Positions 1 to 10,057 of a stretch of DNA of 64,000 nt are shown here, piece after piece; position 1 is the first letter of the stretch, and each line of letters opens with the position of its first letter. The notes beneath the pieces are model-generated. The model made no database searches. It was not told the origin of the DNA and saw only the letters and a list, made by a program, of their open reading frames with translations. The DNA comes from Pseudoneurospora amorphoporcata (taxonomy: Eukaryota; Ascomycota; Sordariomycetes; Sordariales; Sordariaceae). Position numbers and translations under genes: made by a program. The stretch spans positions 1 through 64,000 of the forward strand of contig MU859206.1 in the NCBI GenBank assembly GCA_033297205.1, given 5' to 3'.

Positions 1-65
1 TTCTTCTTCTTCTTCTTCTTCTTCTTCTTCTTCTTCTTCTTCTTCTTCTTCTTCTTCTTCTTCTT

Positions 66-93
<28 letters not shown>
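1..93. repeat. (TTC)31 microsatellite
   Basis: Thirty-one perfect TTC units run from the first base of the window, so the tract may continue outside. On the minus strand it lies in frame inside the partial coding region 1-377 and reads as AAG lysine codons. Confidence 0.97.
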
Positions 94-96
<3 letters not shown>

Positions 97-377
97 GGAA
101 GTACAGCTTTTCTGACAGTCGTCGACTTTGTTTTCTTCTTGTCGTTGTTGGTCACAGAGGTAGAGGAGGTAGCTTCAACACCAGTTTTTGCTTCTTCTGC
201 TTTGACGGCGGTCGCTTGGGCTTGTCTTTCTAGCTTCTCTCTAAGGCGTGATGAGGAGCGAAGAGGAGGCGGATTCTTTGCTGGCAGCAGCAGGCTCGAT
301 GATGCAACTTCTTTGGAGTAGACGGATGCAGTGCTCCGTTTCTTCGAAGATGGTTTTGGCGAAGGTGAGGGAGCCAT
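1..377 (-). CDS. Lysine-rich basic protein, N-terminal part (3' end outside window)
   Basis: An open minus-strand frame starts at an ATG at 377-375 and stays open to the window edge (about 125 codons). It begins MAPSPSPKPSSKKRS, continues through a Ser/Pro/Lys-rich stretch and a short charged segment (RLREKLERQAQA, possible helix), then KKKTKSTTVRKAVLPK, and enters 31 consecutive AAG lysine codons written by the TTC microsatellite. I do not recognise the family. The composition (basic, Ser/Pro-rich, nuclear-localisation-like clusters) suggests a nuclear or nucleolar protein, but that is inference. No downstream neighbour is visible. An intron beginning before the repeat cannot be excluded; in that case the repeat would not be translated. 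Confidence 0.55.
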
Positions 378-2284
378 TGTGATGATGATGCGATTAATAC
401 GATGTGTAACTTGGTAGACAATGAGTAACTTCAGATGAGGGCTTCGGTGGTGTTAAGACTTCGAGATATTTGTATGATCTGTTTGCCAAAACTCAAGCAG
501 AGCAGCGTCTGGTTTATATCAGGAAAAAGTCATGTGTGAGTGTATTCCCGACGTTGCAATCAAGTCTTGTAGTGGTTTAAGTTGGAACAGTTGCCTAGGG
601 TGACGTTCGTCGATGGTTATATGGCTGTGTCCGAGTTAGCCTTGTAGGGCATTCATTGACGTGTTACCTATCAACAGTGGAAATTCAAAATGCCATGTGA
701 ATGATCTCAACACACCCTCATTGGTTTAGGCCTCCTCAAATCATCCAGAATCTTTTCAGGAACGGCTGTGTAATTCAATCTCCTTCTCAATAGTCTATGG
801 CGGCAAAGACACGACTACATGTGAACAGACACCAACATATGCTAATACAGCCACTTTCTCGCCTAGGAGCCTTTCCTTTTTCAAACGGTCATGTACGTCG
901 AAGTCGAGCTATAGACGCCCCAGCCCACTGGTGTCAGCTAGCAAGGCCATTGCTGCAACATGGTTTTCAAGGTTTTGTATTTTGCCTTCCAAATTTTCTT
1001 GAGCCGAGGAGCGCTTCGTTCTCATGAGCAGGTGCGATATTCCATGTCGCGTCCGGTGTTCCCTTTCTGAGAGTTTTGTAACCTTTGAAATGCGAAAGTG
1101 TAAGCCGTATCCAGCTCCCTCGGGAGTCGTGGAACTCTTGCTTCATTGATGGCTTCATCAACGTCGTTGGTAACCCATCCGCTGGCTTCGACCACATCCT
1201 TCAGGTGCCGTATCGCCACAGACATGACTTGCCCCCCACGCTATTCTCATCAGCCACGTGTGTGGTAAGGCAGACACAATGGCGACTATGTAAACCATCG
1301 AAGCCTGCTTTCCAGCATTGGCCCGGATAAGCATGTGTAGACAGCCCCATCACAGTCTGATACGTCAATACCAAGGCTTGTTGAATTGGGCAATTCTTAA
1401 GCATCATTCCGATGAAGCCATCATTGACCAGTTCGGTATTCCGATGCTTTACGTAGGGTGTTATGGGGAAGATACTGAAGAAGGGAGCTTGAACTGTTGA
1501 GGTTGATAGTCGTGTCCATGTTCAAAATCCTGTCTTATGCTCGTGGTTCATGGGATATCTGACATGACAAGTCAGTACAGTGACTTTCCAAGAGCAACGC
1601 AATGATTGTTTGAAAAGCCTAGCTGGGTGAGGAACGATTCAGGGGGTAGTTCGTCGGGCGGGTTTCCTGTCACTTCTTGGAGGGCATCTCAAACCTTGTT
1701 CCTGATTAAAGGAGCACGCGGGTGTAAAAGTCCTACCATGACGAAGGAGCACAAGCTACTGGTAGCTGGCGAGGAAAGATGCTCTCTTAGCGTACAGAAT
1801 GTAAACAAACCCCTGAATGGAGGTGGAACTGTGGGTCAAGTGGGCGAGACGGAGCACTGGGCCGAACAAAGTCATCACTCTAGCATAGTATCGAATCTTT
1901 TGAGGGTGAAGTAGCTTTAATATTTCGAATAGCATGGCGGACAAAAACAGATCGATGTCTTGAAGGCACCAGCCATGTGAACGGAAGGAACAAAGGCGAT
2001 GAGGGAAGGTTGTGTACCTATTAGAGGTATTTATGCACCATGCACTTGCCTGCCGGAGATACATTCTGCCTTACCGGGATTATGCATCGTTCGACAGGGT
2101 CTGTGCAGCTTGCGCTTCTTATCCATCACATCACCCCATTAAGACTGGATACAATCGACAACTCACAGGGTCCAGACTAAAGAAGCGTCCCCAAACTAAG
2201 TTATAACTCTAATTCAGTTCTTTCCTGAACTTCCCGAGAAACAGTCACTCGATTCCAGACCGGTTATCACGAATCACCACAAAT
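378..2284. other. Intergenic, no gene recognised
   Basis: About 1.9 kb with only short open frames on both strands. None shows family-like sequence or a plausible chain of exons. Short minus-strand frames between 1022 and 1407 could be remnants of an old coding region, but nothing identifiable remains. The stretch must hold the promoter of the leftward gene at 377 and that of the rightward gene at 2285. Confidence 0.5.
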
Positions 2285-2931
2285 ATGAACACCGTAGGTT
2301 TCGCTGGCCCAACATCCGGTCTGTCATAGCAAGCAAGACGCCAAGCTAACGTCATACCTTTTTTTTACCGTCTAGGTCAAGTCTTTCTGGTGAGCGCGCC
2401 GTCCGCCGCGACACAACCACGCCGTCGCCGAAATCAGTAAATCCTCATGGCCGGTTAACTAACCTGGACCCCGAACTTCACAGGTTCGGTTTGGGCTCTC
2501 TGTGCGCTGGTACGTCGCAAACCCTTCCTCTCCAACAATAACACAATAACGAAGCAAAGGGAGGGAAACTCACGCTCTTCTACAACTTCACAGGTGGCGG
2601 CGCCGCGTACTACTTCGCCAAGAAGGAGATCAATGCCTCACGCCGTAACCAGCTCGAAGAAATGCGCCGCAAGAAGAGCATGCACAGCTCTCTCGAGTAC
2701 TCGGAAAACGTTCCATCCCAGCCCTTGTCCTCCTCAGCCATGGGCGGATCCGCCACCAGCAACGGCTCGCCGGCACGGACCGACACAGCCGGCTCACCCA
2801 GCATGGAATCGAGCAGCGATCCGGCGCCGACGAGACATGCGCCTTCGACCGAGCGCGAAAGGGTGTTTGAGAAAAGCAAGTACGAGGCTAGCGTGCCATA
2901 TTCCAGCAAGAAGGGAGACCGATTCTCCTAG
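2285..2931 (+). CDS. Small DUF4748-like protein
   Basis: Four exons give 128 aa: 2285-2293, 2376-2389, 2484-2509 and 2594-2931. The introns (82, 94, 84 nt) have GT..AG borders, and CTAAC branch points are visible at about 2346 and 2452. The product begins MNTVKSFWFGLGSLCAGGGA, then AYYFAKKEINASRRNQLEEM and RRKKSM, followed by a Ser/Pro-rich disordered tail. The short glycine-rich hydrophobic N-terminus followed by YYFAKKEI and a basic helix is the pattern I associate with the fungal DUF4748 family (small proteins of unknown role, often predicted mitochondrial). The family match is from memory; the splice structure is directly supported because only this join keeps the motif in frame. The first coding exon is only three codons. 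Confidence 0.75.
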
Positions 2932-3604
2932 GTCGGACCTCAAGAGGGAACGGGAAAAGAAACAAGAGAGACACACATGTACAATACGGCAACAAGGGAA
3001 TCTGTTCTACCAAAAGTTAGGGACAGGAATGCGGCTGCTTGGCTTTGATTTGGCATAGATTGGCCTCGGCTTTCGCTGCTGCTTGGCTGGCTGGCTACAG
3101 TTGCGCCTCGTCCCTTATTCTTGTTTTCCAATCGAAGAGTTCCACGAGATGATCAAGTTGTCGGAAGAAGCTCTGTACGTCGTGTCCATGGACACAAGAA
3201 AATGTATAACCGGCGCGAAGCCGAAATCGTCCGGCGCGACCAGTGACGCCACTGTATCAAGCACAAGAGGAGCTTTGACCACTTTTTGAATGGTGCATAA
3301 TTACTTGCATTGTCCTTACCGTAACAGCTGGAGGCTTAGATGCATAAGTTCATGCTGCACATGTGGCTGCACCTGTCCAATCCGCGTCGTCAATCGGATC
3401 TTGCCCAATCGACTGCAAGTGGTTCATTGCGTTTTATGGTTTCCTATTCATCAACTCCATCTCACTTTCACCATTGCTGCCCCCACGCCGCGCGCTGAGA
3501 CGTCTCACAACTTCATATCACGAATTTATCTCCCTGACTCAGTTTCGCAACACACACACGATACTACATCAGATAACAATCTTTTCTATCCCGACTCTTT
3601 CGCG
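2932..3604. other. Intergenic, shared 3' flank and promoter
   Basis: Holds the 3' untranslated region of the gene ending at 2931 and the promoter and leader of the gene starting at 3605. Pyrimidine-rich leader sequence precedes the ATG. No further gene seen. Confidence 0.6.
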
Positions 3605-5889
3605 ATGGCGTCGACGTCGGCAGAGCTGATCGTCGCCAAAGCGGCCCTTACAGGCGCTCTCTTTCGAGCGGACCCGCAGTCCTGTTCTCGCGACGAGATC
3701 GAGTCGACGCTCGCGTTGCTGAACACGGCCACCGCCGAGTGCTCGCCCTCCAATGTCCAGGTTTGAACACACACGCTCAATGAACAAGACACCTCTTGTA
3801 TATAAGACCGATTGCTAAGTTGTGCGGCATATCTCTTTGCTCCGCGCCGTATGTTCAGAAATGCAAGCAATGGGCTCTCACCAACCTGGTTCCGTCCTCT
3901 ATGCGGATCGCTCCGTTTTGCAAATACGTGGTCGCACTCGTCAACTCGTATGGCAAGAGCCCGGCCAAGGATCTCACGGAGAGCGAGAAGAAGAGAGGTC
4001 GTGAGACGTCGGTCAAGCGCAAACGTCTCCATACCCTCTACCTTCTCAATGACATCCTCTACCATGTCAAGTTCCGCAACCGCGATGACAGCTTCGCTCC
4101 AAAGCTTGAACAGGCGCTTCCCGTTTTGGTTAGGAGCGCCTCTTCGTTCACCAACTGCCCGAAGCATATTCGCAAAATTCAGGACTTGATTTCGCTATGG
4201 GAGGAAAAGGGTTACTTCTCAGAGGCTGTAATCAAGCAGCTATGGGTGGCCGTAGAAGAAGCGCCGGCATCGAATGCTTTTGTCCAGAACACTGCGCAGC
4301 CGACTGCCACGACGGCCAGCTCGGCACCCAAGCCCGTAAAAGCAGCTCCTTTTATCATGCCAGCCATGCACGGCGATCCATCCATACCATGGTACGACTT
4401 ACCGGCAGGCAACTGGATGCCCGTCTTGGAGCCGAACTCTACGAGGCCCATGAACCCCGACATGATCAAGCCCCTTGTTTTGTCCGCAGGCCCGGCAGAG
4501 AAGACACTCGTGGAGGCAGTCAAGAAATTGCTCGTCGACGTTGACAACATCTTCTCCAAGGATGCCGCGAGCCTTGATGGGCCGACACCAGAAATCGGTC
4601 AGATGGGAGAGGTCATAGAGACCGACGAAATTACCGGCGAGGTCATTGGAGGTGAAACCTACTACGGCTGGTCTCGAAACTTCTGCGAGAAAATGAAGAA
4701 GCGAAATCAACGAAGAGCTTCAGGCAACGACAGCCGATCGCGAACTCAAGAAAGGACACGGTCATCCAGATCAAGATCGCGCTCGTACAGCCCCAGTCGG
4801 AGCAGAGGTTCGAGCCAGGGATCTGATGCTAGACCTGCTTTTAAACGTCAGCGGTTGTCAGAATCGCCAGAAGGAAGGTATCGCAAGCGGAGTAGATCAA
4901 GAAGCCAAGATCGCAGCGTGAGCCGGAGTCGAAGCCGGGATAGGAGCAGACGCGGTCGTGGCTACGATTCACGCAGTCGCTCGAGGTCTCGCTCACGGGG
5001 TAGATACAGGTCTAGATCCAGATCAAGGTCAACAAGTCGTCCAGGCTTCCGACAGAGGAGTCCAAGGTACGGTCCGCGGGGTCAAAGTCACTCTCGATCC
5101 CCTGGAATCACTGGACTCAGAGGAGGACAACAGCAACCACCCTATCCTGGTCCTCCGCCGCTTACCAGCTTTCCCACGGGAATGCCACCTCGCCCACCGC
5201 AGCACCCGGGTGTCTTCGTCCCCCCGCCGCCGCCGCCCAACCAACAGCCAGCCGGTAACTTTCACCCGGTTCCGCCGCCCATGGGCTTTCCTGTTCCCGC
5301 CCCTCCTCTCCCAGGACAACCTCACCAATTCCCCGGCTTCCCAGTCCCGCCCCCTCCTCCCCCTCCGCAAAGCTATCAAGGAGGTCAATGGCCGCCGCCA
5401 CCACCCGGTCCGCTTCATCAATACCCTCAGCATCCCCAACATGCGACTCCTCCGTTGCACATCACCACCCCATCGCGACCGCCTCCAAACTTCTTCCCGC
5501 CCGGCGGCCCGATGGGTGTATCTCCCCACCACCATCCTCCTCCATTCGCTGCCCCTCACGGCGGTACTTGGCCGCCGCCGCCGCCGCAGCACGCGAACCA
5601 ACCTCCTCATCACCATGTTAATCATCAGCAGCATCAACCCCAGTACCACCAGCCTCAGCAGCAGCACCACGGCCGTGACTATCCAGGTTATTCCCAGCAC
5701 CAGCCGCGCGATTATCAGCAGCACCAGCAGCAGCAGGGAGGACGGGAAGGAGAGTACGGAGGAGGAAACGGGTCGGGATATAGAGGTGGACGTGGAGGTG
5801 GAGGAGCTGGACGGGGAGATTATGGCCGAGGTGGAGGAGGGTATGGAGGGCAACGTGGTGGTGCCCCGTGGAGTGGTGGTTGGGCTTGA
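3605..5889 (+). CDS. CID-domain RNA-processing protein with RS, polyproline and RGG regions
   Basis: Two exons (3605-3760, 3859-5889; 98-nt intron) encode about 728 aa. Residues about 1-155 form a CID/VHS-like right-handed helical domain: an MASTSAELIVAKAALTGALF start, then QKCKQWALTNLV and KRKRLHTLYLLNDILYHVKF. This type of domain, as in CHERP/SR140-type splicing factors, binds the RNA polymerase II C-terminal repeat. After a linker (to about 330) comes an Arg/Ser dipeptide region (about 330-455), a long polyproline region (about 475-625), a His/Gln-rich stretch and an RGG/GGYGG C-terminus (about 675-728). The order CID-RS-Pro-RGG points to co-transcriptional splicing or mRNA processing in the nucleus. 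The CID call is solid from sequence pattern; the exact orthologue (CHERP-like or another CID protein) is inference. The 5S rRNA gene lies 258 bp downstream on the same strand. Confidence 0.85.
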
Positions 5890-6147
5890 TGAGTTACGGG
5901 AGTAAACATGGATGTCTGTCTGCTGGGTTCAGTAAATTGAGTATGGAGGTCATGGGATAGGATGGTTAGTTATGATGGACCGAGAAGAACAGAGCTATGT
6001 GCTGTTGAAATTTTATTATCAATAATTTAGGGTGTGGGCTTGGGTAACATGAAGTTTATGGAACCGTGGAGGTAAAGGAGATGTCAAAGACCGACATCAC
6101 CATCTTCGAGGCATCACTCATAAGCTCCACGCCAACAGAAAATAGAC

Positions 6148-6266
6148 ACATACGACCATACCCACTGGAAAACTCGGGATCCCGTCCGCTCTCCCATAGA
6201 TAAGCCAGTGAGGGCCAGACTAGTAGTTGGGTCGGTGACGACCAGCGAATCCCTGGTGTTGTATGT
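6148..6266 (+). rRNA. 5S ribosomal RNA (dispersed copy 1)
   Basis: The 119-nt sequence begins ACATACGACC and ends GGTGTTGTATGT, so the two ends pair as helix I. It contains the conserved GTTGGGTCGGTGACGACCAG and CGAATCCCTG segments of fungal 5S rRNA. It is base-for-base identical to the reverse-strand copy at 17602-17720. Neurospora is known to carry about 100 dispersed 5S genes of several isotypes; this sequence looks like one of the minor (non-alpha) isotypes, from memory. Transcription is by RNA polymerase III from internal control elements, and a T7 run follows 3 nt after the end. Confidence 0.97.
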
Positions 6267-6268
6267 AC

Positions 6269-6275
6269 TTTTTTT
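6269..6275 (+). terminator. Pol III T-run terminator of 5S copy 1
   Basis: Seven consecutive T residues just after the 5S 3' end; a second T7 run follows about 8 nt further on as a backup. Confidence 0.85.
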
Positions 6276-7134
6276 GGTAGGGTTTTTTTCTTATTTGACT
6301 GTGTTTATATACTTGTAGGCTTCTGGGCACCAAGGCTTTGTTTGCAGGTTTCCTGCTCTATACGACAATTCCAACGCTTTTCTTATTGACGTGTTATTAT
6401 GATTTCTTTTGCCCTGACAAATCTCTAACTCTTAAGAAGGCAGTTGCTCTCACCTCACCCACAAACAATCTGTACTATTGCAAACAAACAGAAGCAACTC
6501 ACCTTTCTATCTGCTCGTCTACGTCCTTCAGATAAAAGCAATGCGCTCTGGTTGCAAGAAAATCCATTCACATTTTGTAATCCAACTTGAGGTGATCTCT
6601 CAATCTGAACCCTAACCCTCCCCATGCTTAGCGAATCATCCAAAAGCGGGATGGCGTAAAATACCCTGGGCGCACGGACCGTAGGTAACTCAATCCGGAG
6701 TTCATTGCTCGCTTGCCTCCATTTCACTGTGGATGCGCAACCTGGACGACCTTGGAAGACATCAAGTGCGTTCGTTCAGTTGTGTCAACATCCAACTCCC
6801 TTCACTCACACCTAAAACCTTCATCTGGAGACGACAAACCATCGAAACCTGAGAGGCTAGAATCTCCGGCTGGTCTGTCCCATTCACGCTCCAATTTTGG
6901 GTATTAAAATTTCACGTTTTGCCCGGCCTCTAAGAACAGCCAGAACCTCCCGGCTTCCTCACAATTGCCCCAGAGTGCTGCACCGACAAGTCGGCGTTGA
7001 CATCCTCTCGGTCACTCACCCTCAACACCACCCATCACATCTCGAACCTACGACATACAACGACGACAGCATCAAGTCATACACCGCCGATCAACTAACA
7101 CACCTCTTCGTTGTATCATTAACCAATCGCCAAG
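6276..7134. other. Intergenic, promoter/leader of rpb11
   Basis: No gene recognised. The last 200 bases are rich in CAC/CAA and CT, as expected of a fungal 5' leader, and run to the ATG at 7135. Confidence 0.55.
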
Positions 7135-8715
7135 ATGAACGCCCCTGATAGGTTAGTTGATACTTCTTTCTTTCTCTGATTTCTTCACACATAAATGAAT
7201 TTATCCCCTTGCCTGGACTTTCTACCCCGGACGACGCGCCTCACGCATTTTCCTGGAAAACCCCGATTTGGATTGCTCTATATCCGGTAGGGCCCTTCGA
7301 CAAGCGATCATAACGATGATGTCCAAATCATCATGTCACGCCGGGTGTCGACTGGAATCGCGATTCGAATTCGACTTTAGTACGGCAATGGAGCGAATCA
7401 ACCCGGATAGACGGACACTCAACCAGTCCGCCTCCATTCTTCACCTTACGTCTCCAGATTCACGGTCTATGAGCTCAGTCTTCTCTTCCCCTCTGGCATG
7501 CACCGTTTGCTTCTTGGTGCTTGGTGCCTATCGTCCCGATTGCGCAAGCACCAGTGATGGAGGCGGGAAGGTTTTCATCCGATCATGGACCGTGGACACA
7601 AATGGAAGACAATAGGCAAACAAGAAGGCGACTGGTGGACTGGACAATCTGGAGTCTACCAACTTATTCAACCTTGACTCACCTGTCCTAGACGTGAACC
7701 TGGAGAGTTGCTAGTCCTCAAATATATAAAAGGAGCGCGACTTCCTCCTCCTCTTACACCAACCACTCACCACCCTCATCAAACCAACACACCTTTGGAC
7801 CAGCAAGCAAGCAGTCCATCGCGGCAAAGAAGTGCAATTCAGCAAACAACAAAGCTCTTATTTGCGAAGCTTCCACGCTATCATCTCCTTCAGTCAATAC
7901 GATATCCAAGCGGATACTTTCACTTCCTCATCATCACATCACCTGGCGACAGCGAGGATCAAGATAAACATGATGGTTTCGTCAAATCAGAAGCAGAACA
8001 GCGAGCCCAACCGGTCCGCCTTTCCTTTTCCCTATTAACTCATCATCATCATCATCACCTCACTTGCGTGAGGCGATATAAGGGCAACATGACTGACATT
8101 TTGACTCTAAAAACAGGTTCGAGCTTTTCCTCCTCCAGGATGGAGAGAAGAAGATCGAGGAAAAGGTCTTTACCGGTGAGTTTGAATCGATCCCATTATC
8201 CATCTCTCACCTCACCGTCATCACCATGGGGGGGGGAGAGATGGGGAGCAAGAAGGGGAGAACAAGAAAACTGACTTTGGAAAAAACAGGAATGTCCAAC
8301 ACGTCGGACTTCAAGATCCTCAAAGAGGATCACACCCTCGCCAACCTGCTCGCGGAGCACCTCAAGCAGGCTCCTCATGTCCTTATGGCCGGGTACAAGA
8401 GTACGTTTTTTACGTTCCCCGTTCGCCTCTCCGTTACCGCGTTTTATCAGCGGCCCCTCCCTCACATCATCACCATAACAATGAACAGAAACTAACACTT
8501 AAATAGTCGCCCACCCTAACGTGCCTGAGGTGATGATCCGTATCCAGACGGACGGCAGCATCAGCCCTCGTGATGCCCTCGTTGGCGCCTGCAAACAACT
8601 CGTGGCCATGTACGGCCAGTTGGGCAGGGAGTTCCAGAAGGAACTTGCCCTACGTCAGTACGCGGACCAGGGCGAGCAAGGCCAGGGTGGCGGTGCGAAC
8701 GGTGGCCATTACTAA
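7135..8715 (+). CDS. rpb11: DNA-directed RNA polymerase II subunit Rpb11
   Basis: Four exons (7135-7151, 8117-8175, 8290-8400, 8507-8715) encode 131 aa, close to the 115-120 aa typical of the family. The protein starts MNAPDRFELFLL, which matches the known yeast Rpb11 N-terminus and fixes the first splice. It contains KEDHTLANLLAEHL (the alpha-like dimerisation motif) and VMIRIQTDGSISPRDAL. Rpb11 pairs with Rpb3 to form the alpha-like assembly platform of RNA polymerase II in the nucleus. The C-terminus carries an extra Gln/Gly tail. Odd point: intron 1 is 965 nt (7152-8116), far longer than every other intron in the window, while introns 2 and 3 are 114 and 106 nt. Intron 3 has an ACTAAC branch site at 8491. 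Confidence 0.95.
7723..7731 (+). promoter_or_regulatory. TATA-like element inside rpb11 intron 1
   Basis: The sequence TATATAAAAGG sits within the first intron, followed about 30 nt later by CT- and CAC-rich sequence resembling a fungal transcript leader. It could mark an alternative promoter. The nearest downstream in-frame Met of Rpb11 is at 8292, so transcripts from here would encode a protein lacking about 26 residues or be non-coding. This is inference. Confidence 0.35.
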
Positions 8716-10057
8716 GTCTGTTGGTTGAACGTCACGCCCCATCAACCTCTCTGTCTCAACCGCTTCTTCTTCTTGTTCGAGAGGGATGAGAGGGTGGACG
8801 ACCATAGTTATGGATGGGTTAGACGGCTGGTGGTGAACATGGTGTGGTGCGCATGGTTTAGCTTATTACATTTGCTACTGTTATTGATCGGCAGGATCGG
8901 TCATCATTCAAACCGGCGTTTTAGGGATTTTATTTGAGCATGCTTCATATCATATCAGATCAGGCGTTCTGTGGAAAAAAAAAAAAAAAAAAAAAAGTGG
9001 GTTTGGTGGGGAAAAAAAAGGGGGATGTTTTTCATGGATACGGTTATGGATGTGTCTCTCTTCTCGGCTATGTCAACATCATGATATAATGGTCTTCTTG
9101 CTCATTTGGTAGCTAATTACTTGGGACATGGCTGCTGGTCATCATAGGTCGTACGTAATTCACCGAGAGCAGCAATCAAGAGCAATGACCGGATTGATCT
9201 GAATTTCCACACCACCACTGCAACTTTCGAGGAGGTGACATGATGCATCAACGCCAAATCAGTCGTTCCACCACCAGCATCGACAGCGCGAAAGACAAAG
9301 TGTGTCGATGCTCTGTTCGTTCTCAAAAGGCACATGCTAAAGTAAAAGGTATTGACACGAGTATGGAACCACACAAAGGCACCCTAGTGTAATATGTCAT
9401 AGAAACTCAAAATCAAAGGCGGCAGTGATGGCATAGAACCGATTTTCACAACGACTGCCTGTCTAATATCATGCTAGCAATTCCTCTCCTCTCTCACCCA
9501 CCCATCCGTCTTTTAATCAACGCGCCCAGCGACCCCGATCAGCAACACCAAGTAAAGTTACTCTTAATAAATCAAAGAGAAGTTCGAGAATATATTAACA
9601 ATCGAAGGCAGCCTATCCTTTGTCCTAACAAAACAAACGTTTTCTTTTGGGTTGGTCGGGCCGGCTAAGAAGACAAACTGGAATGGAATCATGACGCCGT
9701 TAAAAACTCTCTCTAAAAGTGGTGGTTCAAGTCCCTGAGACCTATGTGCCAAAGTTGTGTGCTGTCTGTCTGTTGTACTGCCGTCTTCCGCCTGCTTGCC
9801 CCATTCATGTCCTTGTCCGTCCTCTTCTTGTGCTGGTTCCGACGTATATAAGATCGGTGCGGCAAACAAGCGCCCTGTTCAGCCTTTTCCCCCTACTCCC
9901 TTCCACTTCCCATGTCTTCCATCCTCCTCCAATCGCGTGATGATGGGTTTTCCAGCTTTCGTACATGACTTTAACGCACCGGACAATGCCCGTGGCCTTT
10001 GAGCTCCAAAATGAAATGATCACGCCGGGAAAAGACAGCTCTCCCTGTGAAGACGTA
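8716..10057. other. Intergenic between convergent genes
   Basis: The 3' flanks of rpb11 (rightward) and the PP2A subunit gene (leftward) meet here. A 22-base A run lies at 8975-8996. No further gene recognised; the open frames are short and unrelated to known families. Confidence 0.6.
8975..8996. repeat. A22 homopolymer
   Basis: Twenty-two consecutive A residues in the 3' flank of rpb11, followed by a second A-rich, G-rich stretch to about 9023. Confidence 0.95.

Noticed and set aside
5029..5853. 274-codon Arg/Ser-rich frame antisense to the CID protein, and a 315-codon frame on the same strand
   Set aside because: Produced by low-complexity RS, proline and glycine codon repeats of the real gene.
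7708..8274. 188-codon open frame within rpb11 intron 1
   Set aside because: Reads into Rpb11 exon 2 in the wrong frame; the Rpb11 splice is fixed by MNAPDRFELFLL.
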